This document shows, piece after piece, positions 24,787-34,459 of a DNA stretch of 64,000 nt. The notes under the pieces were generated by a model. The model had not been told where the DNA came from and searched no databases. It was given only the letters and a program-made list of their open reading frames with translations. Position numbers and translations under genes: made by a program. Within the stretch, counting starts at the first letter, position 1. Every line of letters starts with the position of its first letter. The stretch comes from Leifsonia sp. ALI-44-B (GTDB taxonomy: Bacteria; Actinomycetota; Actinomycetes; Actinomycetales; Microbacteriaceae), in NCBI RefSeq assembly GCF_001984125.1, contig NZ_MTQL01000005.1, positions 45,467 through 109,466 of the forward strand, written 5' to 3'.

Positions 24787-26387
24787 TGATGCCGAACATC
24801 ACGCGCGGCGGGCGCATGGCGGGCCTGATGGTCTACCTGGCGGGCGGCGGGCGTGCGAATGAGCACACCGATCAGCACGTCATCGCAGGCCATGACGCTG
24901 TCATGCACGCGGCGAGCTTCGGTCCGCTGACCACCGACTCGGCGCTGGACTTGGCGAACGTGATGGAGCAGCCGTCGAAGGTTTTCGGCACCGAGATTTT
25001 GACTCCGAGCAAGCTCTACGACCCTGACACCGGCGAGCACGTTCGAACAGACATGGTCGACGGTCATGTGTGGCATGCGTCACTCTCGATCAAAGCTGAT
25101 GAGGGCAAACTGTCGGACGCTCAGTGGTCAAAGATCGCCAATCACTTCGTTGAGGGCATGGGGTTCGTTGACCCCGACGGTGCGAAGTCGAACCGGTGGG
25201 TTGCCGTCCGTCACGGAAGCTCCAAAGCGGGCAACGATCACATCCACATTGCCGTGAACCTCGTGCGCGAGGACGGCACCAAAGCGAACGTGTGGCAGGA
25301 CTACCATCGGTCGCAGAAACTCGCCCACGAGCTGGAAAAGAAGTACGGCCTCGACGTGCTGCAGTCCCGCGAGCAAGGCGCCGGCCTGTCGGCCGACAAG
25401 CCCGCCGAGCAGCGCCGCGCGGCCGTGTCTGAGAATGAAGTCACGGCGCGCGATGAGCTGCGCCGCCGCCTCCGATCAGCCGTCGCCAACTCGACCGACG
25501 AAGCATCATTCATCGACGCCGCGAAGAAGAACCGCGTGCTGGTTCGTCCCCGGTTCGCGAAAGACGACACCTCACAGGTTGTCGGTTACTCCGCCGCCCT
25601 GCCGGTCGACAGCGCGGCCAGCGCATCGGCCAACCCCATTTGGTACGCACCGTCGAAGCTTGACCGCACGTTAGGGCTCACACGACTCCGCGCCTCATGG
25701 GGAGCCGACGACGTAACACCCGACGCACTGCAGAGCTGGACCACCACACAGCGTGAGCTCCGCGAACGCCGCGCAGAGGTGCCCAAGGCCATCCGCCGCG
25801 AGGCCATTCTCACGGCCCAGCTGAACCGCCTCGAGCAGCACGGCGAGCAGCTGCACGCAGACACCGCACCCCGCGTCGACCCGGCCCAACTGCCCGAGGT
25901 CGCGGCAGCCGTCGAGCTGTCGCGCCTGTACGCACAAACGTCTGTCGCAATGGAGGCCGGGAAGCCCGGGCCGATCCAAGACGCGAGCGATATCTACGCC
26001 CGTGCAGCTCAACAGAAGGGCATCCCCGCGCAAGCCGCGTCCGCGAACCTCGCCTACCAAGCACGCCTCATTCAGCGCGCCACCGGCAGAGACTCACGCA
26101 CCGGATGGGTGGCGGTCTTCCGTCAGCTCGAGCGGGTCGGTAAGAGCGTTGAGAACGCCTACCGGGCGCGCGGCGACCTCGCCATGGCCACGGCCATGCG
26201 CGACCGATCGGTGGCCGCTTTGAGCGTCGCCGAGAAGCGGTGGACCGAGATCCAAGCGAAGACCGCCACCGCGGCCGCCGCTTCGCCGACTCCAACACAG
26301 AAACCGACACAGATCCCGGAACACCTACAGGCACGCATCGACCACAGCGCCCCCAGCCGGGACGCTGGCACCGAGATCGAACGCTAG
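24786..26387 (+). CDS. mobA: MobA/VirD2-type relaxase
   Basis: 533 residues. MPNITRGGRMAGLMVYLAGG begins a MOB-P-like relaxase; the metal-binding HIHIAVN motif lies near residue 152, and SSKAGNDHIHI and the YHRSQKLAHELEKKYGL segment after it are typical. The enzyme nicks oriT, stays attached to the 5' end through a tyrosine and leads the strand through the channel. The C-terminal 250 residues are helical. It is coupled to mobC and followed 21 nt later by a coiled-coil protein gene. The first of two tandem ATGs is used. Confidence 0.88.
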   Translation: MMPNITRGGRMAGLMVYLAGGGRANEHTDQHVIAGHDAVMHAASFGPLTTDSALDLANVMEQPSKVFGTEILTPSKLYDPDTGEHVRTDMVDGHVWHASLSIKADEGKLSDAQWSKIANHFVEGMGFVDPDGAKSNRWVAVRHGSSKAGNDHIHIAVNLVREDGTKANVWQDYHRSQKLAHELEKKYGLDVLQSREQGAGLSADKPAEQRRAAVSENEVTARDELRRRLRSAVANSTDEASFIDAAKKNRVLVRPRFAKDDTSQVVGYSAALPVDSAASASANPIWYAPSKLDRTLGLTRLRASWGADDVTPDALQSWTTTQRELRERRAEVPKAIRREAILTAQLNRLEQHGEQLHADTAPRVDPAQLPEVAAAVELSRLYAQTSVAMEAGKPGPIQDASDIYARAAQQKGIPAQAASANLAYQARLIQRATGRDSRTGWVAVFRQLERVGKSVENAYRARGDLAMATAMRDRSVAALSVAEKRWTEIQAKTATAAAASPTPTQKPTQIPEHLQARIDHSAPSRDAGTEIER

Positions 26388-26408
26388 AAACGATGAGAGG
26401 GGAACATC

Positions 26409-27578
26409 ATGGAAGAGGAAGAAATCGGTCAGGAGTTCGACCGGGTTATCCGTGCGGGGATGATGGCCACAAGCAACGTCACCGACGCGATCGCGCGCCG
26501 CTCCGCTGAACAGGCCCGCGTGCAGCGTGAAGCCGCCATGACCGAAGCGCGCGCCGCCGACGTCGCCGTAAAACGTGCCGAGCAGCTGACACGCGAAGCC
26601 GCCCACGATAGCCGGGCAATGGAGCTGGCGAACATCCGCGCAACCCAGGCCACCGAAGGGGAGAAGAACCGCCTCACCCGCGAGGCCCTGCAGGTCGCGG
26701 ATCGCAGCATCGGCCGCGACGAATGGTGGAAGAACGCCACCCCCGCCCGCATCGCCGACACCGTCTCCCTCGCCGCTGAGACGGCGGACAGAAGCCCGGT
26801 CGCTGTGAGCGTCTACGAACGTATGGGCGCCCGCATCAATGACCTGTACGGCGTCGACGTCGACCAGGTGCGCGCCGCCGCCGGCCCCCAGGAAGCGAAC
26901 CGACACAGCGCCCTGACGAACGCCGTCGACGACGCTCTCGCCCGGCGCCGCGAAGAAGCCGAAGCAGCCAACGCACGCACCGAGGTTGCCGAGGCCACCA
27001 AGGCCGCGGATGCCGCCGAGCTCATGAACAAGAACAGCGTCTACGGCCAGTACGCGGATCGCGACTGGCTCGACCGTGCAAGCGCCGACGAGCTGGCTCA
27101 CGCCTACGGTGTGACGGCCGGCCCTGCCGAACATGACCAGGTGGCGTTTGTAGCCAACGGCCGCATCGAAGATGCTCTGCACGCCCGGTTCGGTGTTGTC
27201 GAAGTGATCGACAAAGACGGCACCCCTGAGGGCATCGAGGCGGAAACGTCTCGTCTCATCACCGCGGCCGCCGCGGACCGCGACAACACGGACCGCGAGT
27301 ACGACGGCGGCGAACACCAGGTGCACGCTCAAGCTGCCGGCATTCGCGCTGAGCGCCACGAGGATGCAGCAGCCGAGAACGGCATGTCTGAGGCCGCCAA
27401 CCGCGCTAAAGCGGCCGCTACGGGCCCTCAGACGGCCGCTGCGCGTCAGGTCAGCCAGAGCTTCCCTGATACCGCGCAAGACGCGATCGGGAAGGCACGA
27501 CGCCCGGGCGCACCGAAGGCTCGCATCGACCGCGGGCCGAGCAAGCAGCGCGGCGCCGAGCACGTCATCGAACGGTAG
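26409..27578 (+). CDS. Long coiled-coil protein of the mobilisation operon
   Basis: 389 residues, Ala/Glu/Arg-rich and almost wholly helical, with heptad-like patterns at about 25-90 and 165-215, and a basic C-terminus. GAGAGGGG precedes the ATG. It follows the relaxase at 21 nt and ends before a strong bidirectional terminator, so it is the last gene of the mob operon. Possible roles are relaxosome scaffolding or a substrate carried with the relaxase; I see no enzymatic motif. Confidence 0.7.
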   Translation: MEEEEIGQEFDRVIRAGMMATSNVTDAIARRSAEQARVQREAAMTEARAADVAVKRAEQLTREAAHDSRAMELANIRATQATEGEKNRLTREALQVADRSIGRDEWWKNATPARIADTVSLAAETADRSPVAVSVYERMGARINDLYGVDVDQVRAAAGPQEANRHSALTNAVDDALARRREEAEAANARTEVAEATKAADAAELMNKNSVYGQYADRDWLDRASADELAHAYGVTAGPAEHDQVAFVANGRIEDALHARFGVVEVIDKDGTPEGIEAETSRLITAAAADRDNTDREYDGGEHQVHAQAAGIRAERHEDAAAENGMSEAANRAKAAATGPQTAAARQVSQSFPDTAQDAIGKARRPGAPKARIDRGPSKQRGAEHVIER

Positions 27579-27603
27579 CCGCTAGGGCGCCACGCGCACA
27601 CGT

Positions 27604-27641
27604 AAAGAGGGAGGGCCGGCATCTGCCGGCCCTCCCTCTTC
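27604..27641. terminator. Bidirectional terminator between mob and transfer operons
   Basis: AAGAGGGAGGGCCGGCA pairs with TGCCGGCCCTCCCTCTT across a 2-nt loop. It serves the rightward mob operon and the leftward T4SS operon, whose last gene ends at 27654. Confidence 0.85.
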
Positions 27642-27653
27642 GTTGTGATGCGT

Positions 27654-28103
27654 CTAGCTCTTTGAGCTGTCGCCGCGGACGTACTCGATCCTGCCGGCCT
27701 CACGGTCCGCCGGTTCAGCTGGCCACACTGCCGGCGGTTCGCCCGTGTAGTCCATTGAGGATCGCACCTGCCAGAACGGGCCGTTCTCTGCCGTGATGAC
27801 GCGCATGTGGCTCTCGAGGTGATCGCGCCAGAAAACCGACATCCCGAGCGCCCCTTCCAGCCGCAGGAACTCCCACGCCCGCCACAGGGCCTCAAAGCGG
27901 CTCAGCACCTCCGGGTACAACCACCACCTCTTGTCCCAATACTCGGCCTCGCGGCGCCAGTGCGGCAACAGCCACTCGTCGACCCACTCGTAGACATCCG
28001 CGAACACCAACTCGGGCGCTTCCGCCTCCGCCAGCGCCTCAGGAGTTTGCTCCGGTTCGGCCAGGCTTTCGCCGGCAACGTCGTCGTCCTCGTACTCGCT
28101 CAC
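27654..28103 (-). CDS. DUF4913-family protein
   Basis: 149 residues, acidic N-terminus and Trp-rich core (YEWVDEWLLPHWRRE, YWDKRWWLYPEV, WRAWEFLR, FWRDHLESHM), the hallmark of DUF4913 proteins that accompany coupling-protein genes in actinobacterial conjugative elements. The start overlaps the traG stop by 4 nt (ATGA-type coupling). It is the last gene of the transfer operon. Function unknown; an adaptor for the coupling protein is plausible. Confidence 0.8.
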   Translation of the reverse strand: MSEYEDDDVAGESLAEPEQTPEALAEAEAPELVFADVYEWVDEWLLPHWRREAEYWDKRWWLYPEVLSRFEALWRAWEFLRLEGALGMSVFWRDHLESHMRVITAENGPFWQVRSSMDYTGEPPAVWPAEPADREAGRIEYVRGDSSKS

Positions 28104-29863
28104 GACACCCCTCCCGCCGACATACGCACGGCCTTCTTCTCGTAATAGTCCTGGCTCTGCATCACCAGTTCGCCGTAGTCCTTCTCGCCCCAGTGGGTGA
28201 GCTTGATCAGCGCAGCAGGCATGCCCGACGCCATCAGGATGGCGCGGCCGTCAGGGAGCGCCGCTAGGTCGGAGGTTTCAAAGATCCGCTCCCGCTGAAC
28301 GCTTGTCGTCACCGATCGCCCGTTCTTCTGAGCCGACGAGGACCGTTTCACGACGTCGTGGTCACCGATGAGCGACGAGGCGAAAGGAAGGAATTCCTTC
28401 TCCGAGAGTCCTTTACCGATCGCGCGAATGTTCGCGGCCGACCACAGCTTTTGCATCCCGTTTTCGCCGTAGGCTTCGACGCCCTGGGACCAGGACTGGA
28501 AGAACGACGAGATGATGATGCCGCGGGAGCCGTAGTGGCTGTAGACGTCGGGGAGGTCTTTCCAGCGGCACACGTTCGCTGCTTCATCGAGAACGGCCAT
28601 CAGCGGCGTTGTGAGGCGTCCGCCGAGCTGCCGTGAACCGATACGTTCCGCAGCGGTCAAGACCGCCATGGTGAGCGCCCCGGTGATCGCGCGAGCCGAA
28701 CCGTCGCCTTCCTTCGAGATCCCGTAGAGGGTGCTGGTGGAGGTCACGAACTTTTCGGGGTTGAAGTGCGGCCGCGTCGTACCGTCGTCGACGATCCAAG
28801 GCAACACCTTCTCGTTGCCCAGCACGGTGATCCACGTGCGCAAGTTGTCGTAGACACCCTCGCGCTGCTTATCGGGCAGCTGCTTCGTGCGGTCCAGTGC
28901 ACGTGCCTGCGACTCGTACCCGTGCGTTCTCAGGATGTAGACCGGCGTCAACTCGGGCGCCACCTTCTCGTCTTTCGGATTATTCGCCCACTCGAACACA
29001 TCCGTGATGGGACGGCCGGCGACCGCGGCCGCGAGGAACAACCGAGTCAGCGTCTCTTTCGCGGCGCCCTTGAAGTAAGCATCCTGGGTCGCGCCGGCCT
29101 CCGTCGACGAGGTGATGAAGATATCGGTGAGCTTCGCCGCCGACTCGTAGTCGACGACGAACGAGAGCGGATTCCACCACCAGGTCGGCGGTTCGCCGAT
29201 GATGTTCTGCACGTCGTGGACGTACACGTTGCCCTTCATCGACCGGGGCCCGCGGGTGAGGTCCACGATGTCGCGTTTGTTCGACGTCGTGGTGACAGGG
29301 CCAGCGGTTTCGAGGATCTGCGGCACGCATACGCACGACGTTTTACCGGCGCGCGGGCCCATCAGCCAGATCTGCACCCACTCGTATGACGCCCGCAGCG
29401 GCTTGCCCGTCCCGACCTGCGCTCCCAGCGGCGACCCCAGGCCCGTGTGCTCGGCCTTCAGTCGTTTGACGTCCTTCGCTGCACCCTTCGGCAGCAGGCC
29501 CCTCAGATGGCGGGTCTGAGCCATCGAGCGAGCCTTGTAGTCAACGGGGCTGGCGTCGCCGGTGTCGCCACGTTGCCGGATCGCCCCAACGACGATGCCC
29601 GCCGCGAGAACGGCGAGCACGAGGCTAGCGACAACCAGAACGATGATCTGCAACGGTTCGGGTGCGAGCTTCCCGCTGAGCACCCCGCCGACGACAACGA
29701 AGGGGTTCGACGATCCGAGATCCCCGACCTTCGAGTTCAGCATTGCCGTGCCCCAGATCAGGAGGGCGACGACGAACAGCAGTGCGATCACCGCGAGCAT
29801 GAAGAGGGCAGGGCCCTCATTCGTCCCCGGCTGCGCGCGGCGGTGCGCCTCGCGGGGGCTCAT
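28100..29863 (-). CDS. VirD4/TraG-type coupling protein
   Basis: 587 residues. Two N-terminal membrane helices (about 17-42 and 72-95), Walker A GPRAGKTS (169-176), Walker B AVLDEAAN, then the TraM-recognition-type segment YSHYGSRGIIISSFFQSWSQ. It recruits the relaxase-DNA complex to the secretion channel and powers transfer. Coupled by 4-nt overlaps to the VirB4-like gene before it and the DUF4913 gene after it. Confidence 0.9.
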   Translation of the reverse strand: MSPREAHRRAQPGTNEGPALFMLAVIALLFVVALLIWGTAMLNSKVGDLGSSNPFVVVGGVLSGKLAPEPLQIIVLVVASLVLAVLAAGIVVGAIRQRGDTGDASPVDYKARSMAQTRHLRGLLPKGAAKDVKRLKAEHTGLGSPLGAQVGTGKPLRASYEWVQIWLMGPRAGKTSCVCVPQILETAGPVTTTSNKRDIVDLTRGPRSMKGNVYVHDVQNIIGEPPTWWWNPLSFVVDYESAAKLTDIFITSSTEAGATQDAYFKGAAKETLTRLFLAAAVAGRPITDVFEWANNPKDEKVAPELTPVYILRTHGYESQARALDRTKQLPDKQREGVYDNLRTWITVLGNEKVLPWIVDDGTTRPHFNPEKFVTSTSTLYGISKEGDGSARAITGALTMAVLTAAERIGSRQLGGRLTTPLMAVLDEAANVCRWKDLPDVYSHYGSRGIIISSFFQSWSQGVEAYGENGMQKLWSAANIRAIGKGLSEKEFLPFASSLIGDHDVVKRSSSAQKNGRSVTTSVQRERIFETSDLAALPDGRAILMASGMPAALIKLTHWGEKDYGELVMQSQDYYEKKAVRMSAGGVS

Positions 29864-31593
29864 GCGAGTACCTCCCGAACGCCCGAGGTTTCCTCGGTCG
29901 TCGGCGCGTCGACGGGCGCGACGTCCAGCTCTGCAGCGTCAGTCACGGCGCGGAGCGTGTTCCGGTGCACACGTTCGGCTTCGCCGGCCCACGCCTTGTT
30001 GGTGTCGTTCACCTCGAGCTCGGCGGACGTGAGTTGCAGTTGGAACGGGATGCCGGGCTTTTTGCCGACCTTTAATAGGAACTTTCCGCGGCCGGGAGGG
30101 GCGGATGCCTGGGAGGTGTCGGGGTTGATGCCGCCCTCCGATGACCAGTCGGTGATCATTGAGCGCTCGGCGGAGCTCATCGCAAACACGTCGTTCAGGT
30201 TTCCCATTTCGCGCTCGGCGAGACCGCCGAGGAACACCATCGCGGAGCGTTCGACGAATCCCCACGCCATCTTCGTTAGGTGCGGGGATGCCAGCTCGAG
30301 GTCGTTCATTGTGTGGGTGATCATGACCTGGCTGATACCGCGTTGGCGGTTCAGGCGGGTGAGGGAGTCGAGGAAGTAGACCATGACGTCGGATGCCCGC
30401 AGCATCCGCCACAGCTCGTCCATCACTAGGAAGTAGTGGCGTCGTTTCCGTAGCCCTGCTTCGGCGAGGTGCTTTTCTGCGGACACGACGGCGCTGCCGT
30501 AGGACCAGCAGACGGACTGCACGGCCGCCTGCAGCTGCAGGTCGGCCTCATCGATCGCGGACAGGTCGAACACCATCGGGGTGCCGACGTCGATGTGTTC
30601 CGTGGTCTGGCGGGAGAAGATGTCGCCGAACGGGCCGTCCTCGCCCAGGGCGGTGAGTCCGTCGATCAGCTTCTCTACTCGGCTGGAGTAGCGGCTTGCG
30701 TCGCCCTGGTCTTGGGCGAGGCCGGCGAGGCGCGGGTGACGGCTTCGGATGAGTTCGGTGAGGTCGTGGATGACAGGCATGTCGTCATGTTCGGTGTCAA
30801 GGATCTGCAGGGCGGCCGAGACGATGGACTGTTCGAACGGTTCCAGCTCACCATTTCGAACCAGCTGCAGCAGCCCGGTCACCATCGTGTGCCGGCGGCC
30901 GCGCATCTCGTCGACCGCTTCACGGCGTTTGCCGTCGTCTGCGATCTCCTGCAGTCGCGGCAACAGCGGGCCGAGATCCAAGGGGTTGAGGGCGTGGCCA
31001 CCACGCCGCGGCGTGATGATCTGCCCCTTCATCGCGCGAATGAGATCCACGTAGTCCGGCTTGGTGTCGGAGAGGATCATCGGAACGATGCCCCACGCCT
31101 GCAGCATCGCGATCATCCGTCGGATGAGCGTCGATTTACCGAGGCCCGGGCGCCCGAGGACGAACGCTGACGGCTGCGAAATCAGGTTGGAGAGGAACCA
31201 GTACACGGGATCTGCGCACACCGTTGTGCCGTTCAGCAGGTGCCGGCCAAGCGGCACACCGACCACCGGTGACCCGGAGCCGGCGATGAAGGGCCACAGC
31301 CCGCACACCTGCACGGTTGTGCCCTGAGCTTCCGGGAGCGGTTCAATCCAGCTGACGCGGCCGACGGCCTTGCCGCGCCACCCGCGGCGCCCAGGCCGGT
31401 TCTGCGCTTCGCCACGGTCGGCCGCTGCGCGGTCAAGCCATCCTTTGACCCCGGCGGTGCGGGGGTCGCGGGGTTGGGCGCGTCGCGCGTCGCGTTCCAT
31501 GCGTCGAGCCTCACGCTTCGTCAGACGGAGGGTGAGGCCCCATTCCATCGACGGCACCGGGTTGTTCTGTGTCGTGCGAGAGCGTTTCGCCAT
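29860..31593 (-). CDS. VirB4/TraC-like secretion ATPase
   Basis: 577 residues. Walker A GRPGLGKS (147-154), SDTKPDYVDL, Walker B YFLVMDELWRML and the C-terminal VMITHTMNDLEL segment are those of VirB4-family ATPases. The usual N-terminal half of VirB4 is missing; it appears as the separate SCO6880-type protein encoded directly upstream, 2 nt away. This split is common in actinobacterial T4SS. Energises assembly of the channel. Confidence 0.88.
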   Translation of the reverse strand: MAKRSRTTQNNPVPSMEWGLTLRLTKREARRMERDARRAQPRDPRTAGVKGWLDRAAADRGEAQNRPGRRGWRGKAVGRVSWIEPLPEAQGTTVQVCGLWPFIAGSGSPVVGVPLGRHLLNGTTVCADPVYWFLSNLISQPSAFVLGRPGLGKSTLIRRMIAMLQAWGIVPMILSDTKPDYVDLIRAMKGQIITPRRGGHALNPLDLGPLLPRLQEIADDGKRREAVDEMRGRRHTMVTGLLQLVRNGELEPFEQSIVSAALQILDTEHDDMPVIHDLTELIRSRHPRLAGLAQDQGDASRYSSRVEKLIDGLTALGEDGPFGDIFSRQTTEHIDVGTPMVFDLSAIDEADLQLQAAVQSVCWSYGSAVVSAEKHLAEAGLRKRRHYFLVMDELWRMLRASDVMVYFLDSLTRLNRQRGISQVMITHTMNDLELASPHLTKMAWGFVERSAMVFLGGLAEREMGNLNDVFAMSSAERSMITDWSSEGGINPDTSQASAPPGRGKFLLKVGKKPGIPFQLQLTSAELEVNDTNKAWAGEAERVHRNTLRAVTDAAELDVAPVDAPTTEETSGVREVLA

Positions 31594-31595
31594 GA

Positions 31596-33104
31596 TCAGA
31601 TCCAGTTCCGTGTGTTGTCGGAGATAGCCATGTGCAGCGGCAGAACGACACCGAGCGGGAGGCCCGCTTGGAACGTCACCGCCTGGTTCGCCAGCGCCGG
31701 GCGGAGTCGGAGCTTGGCGGGGTTGCCGAGTGCCGGGATGATCTTGTCGAGGCGCGGGAACTCCGAGGACCGGTCGCAGGTGACGGTGATGATCATGCCG
31801 AACCGGACGAGGCCGGCGCCCTGAGCTTCCTCTTTCGCGGTCTGGACGGCGTACGCGAGGCGCTGCTTCTGGCGGGCGCTGATGCGCTGCTTCTGCGAGC
31901 CGGCGAACGTGGCGTTGTTGATGTCGGCCTCCGCGACGCCCGTCGTCTTGTCGGCCGGAATCGGCCGATACAGCAACGTCACGCGCTTACGCAGGAGACC
32001 CTTGGTGGGCTCGAGCGCGCGTTTGAGGGAGTTGGAGTAGAACATGCCGCGGGGGCCTTCGAACATCTGCCACGACTTCGACACGGCGCGGTCGTGGAAA
32101 TACAGGTCGACCTGGTCGCTTGCGAAGCTCGGGCCGGCGTCCTGCCACGTCAGGCCGGTGCCGCCTTCGGCGCGGGCCTGTTCGATGAGGTTCGCCACGG
32201 TCGGGTCGTAGGCGCTGCGGGTGAAGTCCACGATGTCTTGTGCCGTGCATGCGCGAACGCTCGTCCCTGCGCCGGTTTCGTAGAGCCCGGACAGCAGCAC
32301 CGGGATGCGGTTCCCGATCTCATCCGCCATCGTCGTCAGGCCGCGGTCGCTGCCTTCTTTGTCGACGCCGCGACCGGAGAACGTGATCGAGAGGCGGGTT
32401 GTGAACTGGGGTGATTCACCGTTCAGCTCTTTGGTGATGCTGCCGGCGACGGCCGTCGCGAAATCGGACGCTTCGGGTGACACGTTTTGCGTCACCATCC
32501 GCTCGAGGCGGAGCCCCGAGTCCGGCGCGGTTTCGACGGTCACGGATGCGCCAATGATGCCGTCCTCGATGCCGAGCTGCGCCAGCCAGGAACCCCAGTG
32601 GGAGATTTGGGCGTCGATGCGGCTTTTGTCCACCAGGGCGTCGCCGTCCGGGTAGGCCTCGAACACGATTGTGTAGTGGCGTGCCGCTTCCAGCCGGATG
32701 AGCCCGAACGGGTTTCCGTAGGAGTCGGTGTGCTCGCTCAGCTCGCTCGGGGTCAACAGGCCCGGGAGGCGGTATTTGCCGTCCGGTGCGCGGCCGGCGG
32801 GACCATTGATGGCCAGATGGTTTCCGGAGCGTTCCTTGACCTTCTGAGCGGTGCGGAGGGCTGCACGCTGGTAGATGTCTCTGCCCTGGCGTTTCGTTGC
32901 GACCATGAGCAGGGCACCCACGACGCCGGCGACGGCGAAGATTAGAGCGAGGATGTATTGCCGCTGAATTAGCATGAAAACGATCAGCAGGATGAAGGGC
33001 ACACCCGCGAGTGACACGCCCATCGACAGGCCCAGGATGCCCTGTCGGCCCGGCTTGATGATGTTGCCGTAGACGCCCGGTTGGACAGATTCGGTGGAAC
33101 TCAT
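31596..33104 (-). CDS. SCO6880-family T4SS protein (VirB3/VirB4 N-terminal-like)
   Basis: 502 residues. Two membrane helices near 25-70 (GILGLSMGVSLAGVPFILLI and a second) precede a long soluble domain with LRLERMVTQNVSPEASDFAT, RACTAQDIVDFTRSAYDP and GPRGMFYSNSLKRALEP, the pattern of SCO6880-type proteins of actinobacterial conjugation clusters. It probably stands in for VirB3 plus the N-domain of VirB4. The gene overlaps the VirB6-like gene by 4 nt and is followed after 2 nt by the ATPase. Confidence 0.85.
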   Translation of the reverse strand: MSSTESVQPGVYGNIIKPGRQGILGLSMGVSLAGVPFILLIVFMLIQRQYILALIFAVAGVVGALLMVATKRQGRDIYQRAALRTAQKVKERSGNHLAINGPAGRAPDGKYRLPGLLTPSELSEHTDSYGNPFGLIRLEAARHYTIVFEAYPDGDALVDKSRIDAQISHWGSWLAQLGIEDGIIGASVTVETAPDSGLRLERMVTQNVSPEASDFATAVAGSITKELNGESPQFTTRLSITFSGRGVDKEGSDRGLTTMADEIGNRIPVLLSGLYETGAGTSVRACTAQDIVDFTRSAYDPTVANLIEQARAEGGTGLTWQDAGPSFASDQVDLYFHDRAVSKSWQMFEGPRGMFYSNSLKRALEPTKGLLRKRVTLLYRPIPADKTTGVAEADINNATFAGSQKQRISARQKQRLAYAVQTAKEEAQGAGLVRFGMIITVTCDRSSEFPRLDKIIPALGNPAKLRLRPALANQAVTFQAGLPLGVVLPLHMAISDNTRNWI

Positions 33105-34459
33105 TTCGACTCCTCAGATGCGTCATCGATAGCTGATTGAGACTGCGCGCCACCGGCCGCAGCCATATCTCCTACGGCGCGAGCGGTATCGCCGCCCCCG
33201 CGCCCGTGTCGAGCGCCGCCGGCCGCTTGCCCGCTATCCGCTGAGCTGTTGCCGCCGTTCGACGAGGATGCGCCGCCCGCAGCGCCTGCGCCGGTGTCGC
33301 CACTTCCGCCGGCGGGTTGCCCGCCCGCTTGTGAGCCTGCGGCCGCCTGGCCACCGCTCCCGGCCGTCGACGCGGCTTGCGCGCCACTGACAGCGCTTCC
33401 GCCGGCAGCTGCACCACCACTTCCTGCAGCGGCGCTCCCGCTGCCCATCGCGGCGCCGCCGGATGCTCCGCCGGCCGCTGATGCACCACCTGCAGCAGCG
33501 CCAGCACCAGCTGTCGCACCCATCGTCACGATGGCCGCGCCGCCCGCGACCACCGCGGCGCCGGCAGCTGCACCGGAGAACGCAGCAGAGCTACCCTGAG
33601 CCGCAACAGGCACGATGAACTTGATCAGTGCCGGGAGACAGAGGAACGCAATCGTGATGATCATGACCGCAACGGCGCTCTGATAGAGCGCCTTTCCGAT
33701 GTCGTCGACCTGGAACGCGGGAGGGTTTTTGACCATCAGGAACCCGAGAGCGTAGATGACTGCCGCGACGGGCTTAAAGAGAACGAAGGCCAGCAAGTAG
33801 CCGCTGGCCTTCTTGAACGCCTGAGAGCCAGCCTCGGACCCAGACGATGCCGCAAGGATCGGCAGGAACGCAAACAGAATCGTGATCATCGCCCCCCGGA
33901 GCACCATAAAGACGACGTTGGCGAGCGAAGCGAGGAACCCGACCAGGGCGATAAGCATTGCTGGGCCGATGCCGGTCGTCATGATTGTGGACGCGCTCAG
34001 CATCCCCGAGAGGGTCATTTCCTGACCCGTCGCCTTCTCAATAATCCACGGCGCAAACGCGTCCGACGCCTTGATCAGAGCAGTAAAACCGACCGAGTAT
34101 GCGCCCGTCACCAGAATGAGGTTGAAGATCATCTTGACCGCGGGGAGCCCAGAACTCAGCTCGTTCGTCTGCGCCATCCGCAGGAGCGCGAGCAGGATAC
34201 CGACAACGGCGAAAGCGTAGGTGTACCAGCCAAGTCCGTCAGTAATCGTTCGAATCGCGTCGTTCTCGACCGAGGGTGAGGGCAGCGCTATCCAGAATGT
34301 CGAGATCGCCGTCAGGGTGTTTTCCATGCCCTCCGCGAGCGAGTTCACGAAGCCCTCCGCGAGGGCGGTCCCACCCGCGCCAATCGCCCCGCCCACGGCA
34401 TCTTTGGCACCCTCTACGAGGCATGCCGGGTCGAGGACTGGGCAGTCCACGCTAGCCAT
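33101..34459 (-). CDS. VirB6/TrbL-like polytopic membrane protein
   Basis: 452 residues. The first 60 residues are a helical, possibly exported part; at least six hydrophobic helices fill about 75-290; the C-terminal 160 residues are Ala/Gly/Ser-rich low complexity ending in charged residues. This architecture is that of the inner-membrane channel component of actinobacterial T4SS. The start overlaps the preceding gene by 8 nt. The low-complexity tail is rich in GGA/GGS repeats and produces spurious open frames in other phases. Confidence 0.82.
   Translation of the reverse strand: MASVDCPVLDPACLVEGAKDAVGGAIGAGGTALAEGFVNSLAEGMENTLTAISTFWIALPSPSVENDAIRTITDGLGWYTYAFAVVGILLALLRMAQTNELSSGLPAVKMIFNLILVTGAYSVGFTALIKASDAFAPWIIEKATGQEMTLSGMLSASTIMTTGIGPAMLIALVGFLASLANVVFMVLRGAMITILFAFLPILAASSGSEAGSQAFKKASGYLLAFVLFKPVAAVIYALGFLMVKNPPAFQVDDIGKALYQSAVAVMIITIAFLCLPALIKFIVPVAAQGSSAAFSGAAAGAAVVAGGAAIVTMGATAGAGAAAGGASAAGGASGGAAMGSGSAAAGSGGAAAGGSAVSGAQAASTAGSGGQAAAGSQAGGQPAGGSGDTGAGAAGGASSSNGGNSSADSGQAAGGARHGRGGGDTARAVGDMAAAGGAQSQSAIDDASEESK

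Noticed and set aside
26325..27563. 412-residue leftward open frame opposite the coiled-coil gene
   Set aside because: Antisense shadow of a high-GC gene; composition Gly/Val-rich without motif, and the sense gene has ribosome site and operon context.
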